Origin: Enhydrobacter sp. | Lineage (GTDB): Bacteria; Pseudomonadota; Alphaproteobacteria; Reyranellales; Reyranellaceae | DNA length: 64,000 nucleotides | NCBI RefSeq assembly: GCF_030246845.1 | Contig: NZ_CP126889.1 | Span: forward strand, 496,001 to 560,000 | Direction: 5' to 3' | Part shown: one piece after another, positions 35,367 to 41,784 of the stretch | Layout: every line of letters starts with the position of its first letter | Position numbering within the stretch: position 1 is the first letter of the stretch | Notes under the pieces: model-generated | The model's input: the letters and a program-made list of their open reading frames with translations, nothing else | The model's database searches: none | Told to the model about the DNA's origin: nothing | Program-made: the position numbers and the translations under genes

Positions 35367-35921
35367 ATGCCCCTGCCGACCCAGAAGCTCACGATCTGCG
35401 GCATCCCCGAGCTGCCGCAGCATGCCGCGATCGGCGTCAGCCATGTCCTGTCGATCATCGATACGCACGAGCCGCGGCCGGACGCGCTCGACGGCTACCT
35501 CAGGATCGATCATTTGCTGCTGCGCTTCGACGACGTGGTGGCCGAGTATCCCGGTTTCGCCGCCTGCACGCCGGACCATGTCCGGGAGGTGCTCGAGTTC
35601 GGCGAGCGCGTGCACGCGGTCCGCGACAGCCACGTGCTGATCCATTGTCACGCCGGCATCTCGCGCTCCACCGCGGCGGCTGCGATCCTCATGGCCCAGC
35701 ATGCGCCGGGACAGGAGGAGGCCGCATTTCTGAGGCTGCTCGAGCTGCGCAAGCACGGCTGGCCCAACACCCGCATGGTCGAATTCGCCGACCGGCTGCT
35801 GAAGCGCGACGGTGCTTTGATGGAAGGGCTCGTCGCCTACCGACGAGCCCTCCTCCAGGCCAAGCCGCACTTGAGCGAAATCATTCGCAACATCGGCCGC
35901 GGGCACGAACTGCCGGCCTAG
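35367..35921 (+). CDS. Protein-tyrosine/dual-specificity phosphatase-like protein
   Basis: This 184-residue protein carries the P-loop HVLIHCHAGISRSTAAA, in which Cys94 is the nucleophile and Arg100 binds phosphate, followed by Ser/Thr as in active enzymes. RFDDVVAEYPGF around 53-64 could supply the general-acid Asp. The short N-terminal strand-helix unit (KLTICGIPELPQHAAIGVSH) matches small bacterial DSP-like phosphatases. The substrate (phosphotyrosine, inositol phosphate or other) is unknown. The gene ends four bases into the convergent CmcJ/NvfI gene. Confidence 0.88.
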   Translation: MPLPTQKLTICGIPELPQHAAIGVSHVLSIIDTHEPRPDALDGYLRIDHLLLRFDDVVAEYPGFAACTPDHVREVLEFGERVHAVRDSHVLIHCHAGISRSTAAAAILMAQHAPGQEEAAFLRLLELRKHGWPNTRMVEFADRLLKRDGALMEGLVAYRRALLQAKPHLSEIIRNIGRGHELPA

Positions 35922-36775
35922 GTCCGGCGCCAGCGGTGGAACACCAGCGTGCGCACTTCGATGCTCTCGCGCGGCGGGGCGTCGGCGGGCGCGGTCGGAT
36001 CGACGAAGGCGCTGTGCGGCGTGAAGCGCGCCGGCACAGCGGTCGAGGTGTCCGAGCATTTCAGCAGCAGCGCCTCGTCCGTCCGCATCCGGGGCACGTA
36101 GTACCAGCGATGGGCCGGATCGTAGGTCACCGAGTAGGTCTCGCCGACACGATGGGGATAGACGAGATCCGACGGCACGAGCTGATCGGCGCCGACGCTG
36201 GTCGCATCGCAGACGGCGAGCGGTGAATCGAGCAGTGGCCCGTTGATCGGCCGCCAGACGTTGATCACCTGGACGCGCCCCTTCAGGAGCTCGCCGGCCT
36301 CGTCCGGGAGAAGATCGCGCACCCGCTGCGGGCCGGACCGCGCGGTATGGTCGATGTGGACCCGCTGCACCGGCTGGCGCGGACCGCCGCTGCGGTCCTC
36401 GACTCCCGCCATACGGCGGCGCGTCGTGTGGTCGAAGATGTGCACGCGCCAGGCGCCGGTCGCCTCCTTCACGATGCGCTCGACCTCGGGATAGTAGACG
36501 CGCCGCACTTCCTCCTCGTCGAAGAAGTCGCGCACGGCGCTCGCGTGCTTCACCAGCGCGAAGCCGGTCGCATCGAGCGATATCCTGTCGGCGATCGGCC
36601 GCGCGTCATGAATGGCGACGCGGTGCGCCTCGTGCTGTGCGTTGCTGCGCGGCACGCCAGCCGGCGGATCGAAGGTGTAGTTGCGCGGCCGCTCGGCCAT
36701 CGGCGCGAGATAATTCATGTCGGCCAGCACGTGCGGCAGCGCCGCGATGGTCTCGACGGTGGCTTGAAGCGTCAT
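35918..36775 (-). CDS. CmcJ/NvfI family oxidoreductase (second paralogue)
   Basis: This 285-residue protein parallels the one at 12434-13294 along its length. Matching segments are RPRNYTFDPPAGVPRSN, DEEEVRRVYYPEVERIVKEA, IFDHTTRRRM, HIDHTARSGPQRVRDLLPDE, RWYYVPRMRTDEALLLKCSD and FTPHSAFVDPTAPADAPPRE. In place of the H-N-D of the other copy it has HID, an H-x-D iron-binding pair. A good GGAGGT site fixes the ATG at 36775. Natural-product hydroxylases CmcJ and NvfI are characterised relatives. It is convergent with the phosphatase and lies downstream of the Rieske gene on the same strand, 152 bases away. Confidence 0.85.
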   Translation of the reverse strand: MTLQATVETIAALPHVLADMNYLAPMAERPRNYTFDPPAGVPRSNAQHEAHRVAIHDARPIADRISLDATGFALVKHASAVRDFFDEEEVRRVYYPEVERIVKEATGAWRVHIFDHTTRRRMAGVEDRSGGPRQPVQRVHIDHTARSGPQRVRDLLPDEAGELLKGRVQVINVWRPINGPLLDSPLAVCDATSVGADQLVPSDLVYPHRVGETYSVTYDPAHRWYYVPRMRTDEALLLKCSDTSTAVPARFTPHSAFVDPTAPADAPPRESIEVRTLVFHRWRRT

Positions 36776-36927
36776 GGGACAGGACCTCCGGATCGTACGG
36801 TCGAACTCGTGCCACCGATTTTGGTCCCCGCCGCGCCCGGCGCCATGGAGAAGAACTGCCGGAGTCCATGAGAGGACCTACTGCGAAAGAGCAAGACTTT
36901 TTCCGGCGGGCGCGCCGAGAAGCAGAT

Positions 36928-37746
36928 TCACGTCGCGGCCGCCGCCTCGGCATACACCGCGGCGAGCCGCCGGTGGAAGTCGGCAACGAGATTGTTGTCG
37001 CTGGAGGCCATCCTTCCCGCGATGCGATCGGCTTGCAGCCGCTCGCAGGCCTGCTTGATCAGCTCGCCTGACACCCTGTGCTCCTCGGCCGCGCCGCCGA
37101 ACAGATGCGTGAGCAGACGCGAGCGCAGGAAAGTGTGCGGCACGACCTGCTCGAGGATGGCGAGCGTGCCGGCACGGCGCAGCGTGAGCAGCGGCCACAG
37201 CCAGATGAAGTCCTGCGAGCCGGCCGGATGCTCCAGCAACAGATGCTCGACCAGGACCTTCCAGTTGCAGGCGATCTCGGTGGCGACGGTGCCGCCATAG
37301 GCCGGCAACCGGACATCGAGGTCGGGTGCGCCGGCCTTGCCCGCCAGATTGAAGAACACCAGGCCGGCCGCCCGCGCGATTGCAAACGAGATCAGGTTCA
37401 CCTCGGGCGTGCCGGTGTCGGCTGGCGCGACGGGGGCCGGCGCCGTCACGAACCGTCCGGCAAGATCGTAGGTCCAGCCATGAAAGCGGCAGCGGAAGGT
37501 CTCGCACTTCCCTGCCGGCACGCCCACGACAGGCATGTTCTGGTGCCGACAGGCATTGCGCAGGACGCGGACAGTCCCCTGCCCGTCCCGGACGGCTACG
37601 ACGCCCCAGCCGCCTATCGTGGCCGAGAAAAAATCTCCGGCGGCGCCGATCTGGCCCTCGGCGCAGACCGGCAGCCACTCGGTCGAAAAGACGGTGCGCT
37701 TCTCCACCTGGAAGGCCTGGCCTTGGCCGTAATCCTCGGATTTCAT
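36928..37746 (-). CDS. Short Rieske [2Fe-2S] oxygenase-alpha-like protein without canonical mononuclear iron motif
   Basis: This 272-residue protein begins like a ring-hydroxylating oxygenase alpha subunit. Its Rieske ligands are Cys66 and His68 in NACRHQNMP and Cys86 and His89 in CRFHGWTYDL. After CNWKVLVEHLLLEHPAG (160-176) it jumps to WLWPLLTLRRAGTLAILEQV. The roughly 100 residues that normally hold the two-His-one-carboxylate site and substrate pocket are missing. The canonical E-N-x2-[DE]-x-Y-H-x4-H pattern is absent. Total length compares with 380-450 for the family. It may serve as an electron carrier rather than an oxygenase. The ATG at 37746 is used; a TTG at 37761 sits inside the operator. 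It is divergent from the diiron oxidase gene. Confidence 0.82.
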   Translation of the reverse strand: MKSEDYGQGQAFQVEKRTVFSTEWLPVCAEGQIGAAGDFFSATIGGWGVVAVRDGQGTVRVLRNACRHQNMPVVGVPAGKCETFRCRFHGWTYDLAGRFVTAPAPVAPADTGTPEVNLISFAIARAAGLVFFNLAGKAGAPDLDVRLPAYGGTVATEIACNWKVLVEHLLLEHPAGSQDFIWLWPLLTLRRAGTLAILEQVVPHTFLRSRLLTHLFGGAAEEHRVSGELIKQACERLQADRIAGRMASSDNNLVADFHRRLAAVYAEAAAAT

Positions 37747-37751
37747 ATTTG

Positions 37752-37761
37752 TTGTATACAA
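37752..37761. promoter_or_regulatory. GntR/FCD-type operator site 1
   Basis: TTGTATACAA is a perfect 10-base palindrome five bases before the Rieske ATG. It fits the T-N-G-T...A-C-N-A pattern of operators bound by FadR-subfamily GntR regulators. The GntR/FCD gene at 38987-39649 in the divergent operon is the obvious binder. Binding here would block the Rieske start directly. Confidence 0.75.
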
Positions 37762-37802
37762 TAACGCTTGCCGTGGGACGACAACGGATCAATTATCGTT
37801 AA

Positions 37803-37814
37803 ATTGTATACGAT
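37803..37814. promoter_or_regulatory. GntR/FCD-type operator site 2
   Basis: ATTGTATACGAT shares ATTGTATAC with site 1 and is a 12-base palindrome with one mismatched pair. It lies just before the GGAGG ribosome site of the diiron-oxidase gene. The two sites are 52 bases apart, about five helical turns, so one dimer pair could bridge them and close both promoters. Confidence 0.75.
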
Positions 37815-37827
37815 CCTGGAGGTCGGC

Positions 37828-38562
37828 ATGGCAAAAAGCGCATTCCGTCTGGCGCTCGAGGAGGCCATCGAGCAACGGCATTCGGCCGTGCATCCGTGGA
37901 GCGAGGCCTGGACGTCGGGCAAGCTCAATCGCCAGCTTCTTGGCGAATGGGTGAAGCAGCACTTCCACTATGTCAGCCACTTCTCCGAATGGCTGGGTGC
38001 GGTGTACGCCAACTGCCCGCACTGGGAGGTGCAGCACTTCCTGCTGGAGAACATCACCGAGGAAGAAGGCTTCGTGGGTTCCGGGGACTTCGCGCCGGTA
38101 CGGCATTCCGAGCTGCTGCTCGACTTCGCCGAGACCTGCGGCATGAAGCGGGACGAGATCCTGGATGCGCAGGTGAAGGGCGAGCTCCTGCCCGAGACGC
38201 TCGGCCTGCAAAGCTGGTGTGCCATGCAGTCGACCAAGCCCTTCGTCGAAGCGCTGTCGGGGCTCCTGATCGGCCTCGAAAGCCAGGTGCCGCGCATCTA
38301 CAGCAAGACGACACCACCGCTCCTCGAGAAATACGGCTTCGCCGAGGACGAGGTGACCTTCTTCACCCTGCACATCGTGGCCGACACCGAACACGGCGAG
38401 CGGGGATACGAGATCGTCGAGAAGTACGCCACGACCGACGCCCAGCGCGAGGCCTGCGTGCGGCTCGTCAAGGAGGCGACGATGATGCGTCGGCTCTATC
38501 TCGACGGCGTCTATCGCAAGTTCCTCGTCAAGCCCGAGGCGGCGAACAGGCTCGCCGCATAG
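37828..38562 (+). CDS. Haem-oxygenase-like diiron oxidase (PqqC/TenA/CADD-like iron-containing redox enzyme)
   Basis: This 244-residue all-helical protein starts MAKSAFRLALEEAIEQRHSA behind CTGGAGG. Probable metal ligands are Glu78-80 in ITEEEG, His93 in PVRHSELLLDF, Glu151 in GLLIGLESQVPRIY, and His182, Asp186 and His189 in FTLHIVADTEHGERG. The H-x3-D-x2-H spacing matches that of CADD and other haem-oxygenase-like diiron oxidases. Known members do oxygen-dependent C-C cleavage, N-oxygenation or decarboxylation. It is the first gene of an operon with a GlcG/HbpS protein and a GntR regulator, divergent from the short Rieske protein. PqqC itself is unlikely because no pqq genes are present. Confidence 0.85.
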   Translation: MAKSAFRLALEEAIEQRHSAVHPWSEAWTSGKLNRQLLGEWVKQHFHYVSHFSEWLGAVYANCPHWEVQHFLLENITEEEGFVGSGDFAPVRHSELLLDFAETCGMKRDEILDAQVKGELLPETLGLQSWCAMQSTKPFVEALSGLLIGLESQVPRIYSKTTPPLLEKYGFAEDEVTFFTLHIVADTEHGERGYEIVEKYATTDAQREACVRLVKEATMMRRLYLDGVYRKFLVKPEAANRLAA

Positions 38563-38564
38563 AC

Positions 38565-38990
38565 GTGCATACCTACAAGACGCTGACGCTCGCCGAGGCG
38601 CACATCATCCTCGACGCGGCACAGAAGAAGGCAGAGGAGCTCGGCGTCCCCGAGGTCCTCTGCGTGGCCGACAATGCGGGCTACCCGATCGCGCTGCGCC
38701 GCCTCGACGGCGGCAAGGTGACGAGCGTGCAGATCGCCATGAACAAGGCCTTCACCGCGGCCGGGCACCGCAAGCCCACGCATGCCTACAAGAATGCGCT
38801 GCCGGGCGAGGAAGCGTTCGGCATCTTCACCCAGCACGAGGGCCGCTTCACGGTGTTCGTGGGCGGCTTCCCGATCTTCGTCGACGGCCAGTGCGTGGGC
38901 TCGATCGCCGCCTCGGGCGGCAACGGCGAGCAGGACATCGCCTGCTGCGAGGCCGGGATCGCCGCCTTGATGGCAACGCTCGGCAAATGA
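38565..38990 (+). CDS. GlcG/HbpS family haem-binding-like protein
   Basis: This 141-residue protein has the GlcG/HbpS (DUF336) pattern. Its segments are LTLAEAHIILDAAQKKAEEL, VADNAGYPIALRRLDGG, AMNKAFTAAGHRKPTHAYKN, GGFPIFVDGQCVGSIAASGG and GEQDIACCEAGIAAL. Relatives bind haem or act as small cofactor-binding partners of catabolic operons. There is no signal peptide. No ATG is available; GTG at 38565 is two bases after the upstream stop. Its own stop overlaps the GntR start (ATGA). Operon position ties it to the diiron oxidase, perhaps as an iron or haem handler or substrate binder. Confidence 0.88.
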   Translation: MHTYKTLTLAEAHIILDAAQKKAEELGVPEVLCVADNAGYPIALRRLDGGKVTSVQIAMNKAFTAAGHRKPTHAYKNALPGEEAFGIFTQHEGRFTVFVGGFPIFVDGQCVGSIAASGGNGEQDIACCEAGIAALMATLGK

Positions 38991-39649
38991 GCGACCGCGC
39001 TTCCCTGAGCAAGTTCGTGCGCGAGCGCATCCGCGGCCGGATCCTCGACGGTCGTCTGAAACCGGGTGCGCGCTTGGTGGAGGATCGCCTGTCGGCCGAG
39101 CTCGGCGTGTCGCGCGTGCCCGTGCGCGAGGCGCTGCGCAGTCTCGCCGCCGAAGGGCTGGTGCGGCTGGAGCCGCATCGCGGCGCCACCGTCGTGGAGG
39201 TGACGCCCGAGACGGTGGCCGAGCTCGTCGAGGTGCGTGCCCTGCTGGAAGGCCAGAATGCCCGCCTCGCCGCCCGCCGCCACGATCCCGAAATCGTGGC
39301 CCTGCTGCGCGAGACGCTGGCGCATGGCAATGCCGCCGCCGAGTCCGGCACGACCGAGGAGCTCGCCCGGCTCAACGCCGAGTTCCACGAGCGGCTGGGC
39401 GAGGCCAGCCGCAATTCCGTGCTGCTCGACGTCATGCGCGGCCTGCGCGAACGCACCGGCATGGCCTTCGCCATCAACGGCCGCGCCCGCGCCCGCGAGG
39501 ACTGGAAGGAACATGCCGGAATCCTCGAAGCGGTGATAGCCGGCGACGAGGAGCTGGCGTCCCTTCTCGCCATCCGCCACGTGCAGAACGCCGCCGCCGC
39601 CTTCGCCCGCGGCCACGCCGCGGCGAACACGAACGACGAAGCGGCCTAG
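38987..39649 (+). CDS. GntR family transcriptional regulator with FCD domain
   Basis: This 220-residue regulator has an N-terminal winged helix (LSKFVRERIRGRILDGRLKP, then LGVSRVPVREALRSLAAEGL). The C-terminal FCD ligand domain runs from about residue 80, with LNAEFHERLGEASRN, DWKEHAGILEAVIAGD and a final IRHVQNA. These supply the Asp/His metal-site residues of the FadR subfamily. It is the last gene of the diiron-oxidase operon, coupled by a four-base overlap. The two TTGTATAC-type palindromes at 37752-37761 and 37803-37814 match the operator class for this family, so it most likely represses its own operon and the divergent Rieske gene. Confidence 0.93.
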   Translation: MSDRASLSKFVRERIRGRILDGRLKPGARLVEDRLSAELGVSRVPVREALRSLAAEGLVRLEPHRGATVVEVTPETVAELVEVRALLEGQNARLAARRHDPEIVALLRETLAHGNAAAESGTTEELARLNAEFHERLGEASRNSVLLDVMRGLRERTGMAFAINGRARAREDWKEHAGILEAVIAGDEELASLLAIRHVQNAAAAFARGHAAANTNDEAA

Positions 39650-40441
39650 CTATCGGCCTTTCATCGGCAGGCCGCCGAGATGCGTGCCGGCATCGACGAT
39701 CAGGAACTCGCCGGTGATGTTGCTGGCGCTGGTCAGGAAGAAGATGGCGGCCTCGGCCATCTGCTCGGCCGTGCCCGCCTGGCGCAGCGGCGTCGTCTGT
39801 TCCTGGGCCGCCTTCAGCTTCTCGTAGTCGTCCTTGCCGAGGGCGCCGAGCAGCCAACGCGTCTGGATGAAGCCGGGGCATACCGTGTTGACGCGCACGG
39901 CCGGGCCGAACCAGCGGGCGAGCGACAAGGTGAGCGTGTTGAGCGCGCCTTTCGAGGCGGCATAGGGAATCGAGGTGCCGACGCCCATCACGCCGGCGAT
40001 CGAGGAGATGTTGACGATCGAACCGCGCTCCTTCTTCTCGTCCCACTGCTTCTTCATGGTCGGGAACACGGCGCAGCTCATCATGTAGGGGCCGGTCACG
40101 TTCACGCGCAGGATGCGGTCGAAATCCTCCGGCGTGACGCCGTCGAGATCGCCCTGGTTCTGGAATTTCGTCGTGCCGGCATTGTTGATCAGCCCGTCGA
40201 TGCGGCCCCACTGCTTCAGCGTTTCCGCAGCGAGCTTCCGGCAGTCGGCGTCCTGGCCCATGTCGGCCTGCACCAGGATCGCCTCGACGCCCTTGGCCTT
40301 CACCTTGGCATAGGTCTCGTCCGCTTCCTTCTTGCTCTTGGTGTAGTTGATCGCGACGTTCCATCCCTTCGCCGCCAGATCGATCGCGCACGCGGCGCCA
40401 AGACCGGTCGCCGAACCCGTCACGATTGCCACCTTGGCCAT
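39650..40441 (-). CDS. SDR family oxidoreductase
   Basis: This 263-residue classical SDR has VAIVTGSATGLGAACAIDLA, NNAGTTKF, NISSIAGVMG, and YAASKGALNTLTLSL with the catalytic Tyr and Lys. It ends ITGEFLIVDAGTHLGG. A GGGAGGAG site precedes the ATG. Its stop codon abuts that of the GntR gene tail to tail with no gap. It is divergent from another SDR at 40495. The substrate is not recognisable. Confidence 0.92.
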   Translation of the reverse strand: MAKVAIVTGSATGLGAACAIDLAAKGWNVAINYTKSKKEADETYAKVKAKGVEAILVQADMGQDADCRKLAAETLKQWGRIDGLINNAGTTKFQNQGDLDGVTPEDFDRILRVNVTGPYMMSCAVFPTMKKQWDEKKERGSIVNISSIAGVMGVGTSIPYAASKGALNTLTLSLARWFGPAVRVNTVCPGFIQTRWLLGALGKDDYEKLKAAQEQTTPLRQAGTAEQMAEAAIFFLTSASNITGEFLIVDAGTHLGGLPMKGR

Positions 40442-40494
40442 GCCTGCTCCTCCCGATAGGTCCTGCCGCCCTTTCTAGGCTAGGATCGCGCCCC

Positions 40495-41259
40495 ATGGCA
40501 GACCTCTTTTCGATGAAGAACCGCGTCGTTCTGCTGACCGGCGCATCCCGCGGCCTGGGTCGCGACATGGCCCTTACCCTGGCCGGTGCCGGCGCCACGG
40601 TGCTGTGCGCCGGCCGCACGGTGAAGGCGCTCGAGGCGACGGCGCGGGCGATCCGCCGCAAGGGCGGCAAGGCCGACGTCGTGCCGCTCGACGTGACGGA
40701 CGAGGCCGCGGTGCGCGAGCAGGTCGCGAACGTCATCGCCCGGCACCGCCGCATCGACGCGTTGGTCAACAATGCCGGCGTCCTGTCGCGCGAGCCGATC
40801 GTCGATCTTTCGACCGAGTCGTTCCGCCTCACGGTCGAGACCGATCTCGTCGCGCCCTTCGTGCTGTCGCGCGAGGTCGGCCGCCACATGCTGAAGCGCA
40901 AGTACGGCCGCATCGTCAACATCGCCTCGGTGCTGGCGGTCATCGCGCGCGCCCAGGTCGCGGGTTACGTCTCGGCCAAGCACGGTATCGTCGGCCTCAC
41001 CAAGAGCCTCGCCACCGAGTTCGGTCCCAACGTGACGGCGAACGCCATCGCGCCGGGCTACATCCGGACCGAGATCAATGTGGCGTTGCAGCAGAACCGA
41101 AGCTTCAGCCAGATGCTGGAGCAGCGCACCGCCGCGCATCGCTGGGGCAAGCCCGAGGATCTGCGCGGCGCCCTGCTGCTGCTCACCTCCGACGCCGGCG
41201 CCTACATCACCGGCCACACGCTCGTCGTCGATGGCGGCCTGTCGACCGTGCTGGCGTGA
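40495..41259 (+). CDS. SDR family oxidoreductase (gluconate 5-dehydrogenase/FabG-like)
   Basis: This 254-residue enzyme has VVLLTGASRGLGRDMALTLA, an Arg in CAGRTVKALEAT that favours NADP(H), NNAGVLSREP, NIASVLAVIA, YVSAKHGIVGLTKSL, and ITGHTLVVDGGLSTV. The layout is close to gluconate 5-dehydrogenase and 3-oxoacyl reductase types. The ATG at 40495 gives a standard N-terminus, unlike the longer in-frame ATG at 40426. The stop overlaps a GTG start (GTGA), coupling it to a small membrane protein. Confidence 0.92.
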   Translation: MADLFSMKNRVVLLTGASRGLGRDMALTLAGAGATVLCAGRTVKALEATARAIRRKGGKADVVPLDVTDEAAVREQVANVIARHRRIDALVNNAGVLSREPIVDLSTESFRLTVETDLVAPFVLSREVGRHMLKRKYGRIVNIASVLAVIARAQVAGYVSAKHGIVGLTKSLATEFGPNVTANAIAPGYIRTEINVALQQNRSFSQMLEQRTAAHRWGKPEDLRGALLLLTSDAGAYITGHTLVVDGGLSTVLA

Positions 41260-41750
41260 ACGTGCGCCGCCCTTTGCTCTGGGCGATCGCCTTCGTCTTC
41301 GCGATCGTCGTCGGCGTGGGAATCGCGATCTCGAGGGGATGGCTGCGGGAGCCGTCGCTGACGCGCTCGGACTATGTCGGCACGATCGAGGTCTCCGCCG
41401 ACGATGCCCGGCTCTATCGCGCCGTGCCCTTCGAATGGCGTGTCACCGGCCCGACCGGCCGGGTCGGCGGCCGCGATGTCGCCCATATCCGGATTGATCC
41501 GACGGGCGAGCGCACGGTGATCTGCGGCTGGCTCACACTCGACAAGGGCGGCGCCTCGACGCGCGCCTCGCGTTGGCTGAGCGAGGCCACGCTCAGGATC
41601 GGCGATCTCGCCATTCCCGCCCTGTTCATCGCGGCCGTCCAGGCCGCCCCGGGGAACGGCCTGAATGCCGGCTGCGCCGGCCTTTTCGATCGGCTCGAGC
41701 CGGCGGTCGACGCCCCGCTGTCGCTCGACGGACCGGCGGTCCCCGAGTAG
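41256..41750 (+). CDS. Conserved-looking membrane-anchored protein of unknown function
   Basis: This 164-residue protein has one N-terminal hydrophobic segment (PLLWAIAFVFAIVVGVGIAI, about 6-25) and a soluble part with two cysteines (about 93 and 143) that could pair outside the membrane. It has no motif I recognise. The start is GTG overlapping the SDR stop by four bases; a second GTG is two codons later. It sits 34 bases before the acyl-CoA ligase. A periplasm-facing anchored protein is the most that can be said. Confidence 0.7.
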   Translation: MNVRRPLLWAIAFVFAIVVGVGIAISRGWLREPSLTRSDYVGTIEVSADDARLYRAVPFEWRVTGPTGRVGGRDVAHIRIDPTGERTVICGWLTLDKGGASTRASRWLSEATLRIGDLAIPALFIAAVQAAPGNGLNAGCAGLFDRLEPAVDAPLSLDGPAVPE

Positions 41751-41784
41751 CGTAGACCGGAATGGATTCCAGGGACGAACGCCC

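Noticed and set aside
36890..36925. GC-rich stem next to a run of five T/A after the Rieske gene
   Set aside because: The T-run lies on the wrong side of the stem for transcription on the minus strand, so it is not an intrinsic terminator for that gene.
37828..38562. Assignment as PqqC or thiaminase TenA
   Set aside because: No pqq or thi genes are nearby, and the H-x3-D-x2-H diiron pattern fits the haem-oxygenase-like oxidases.
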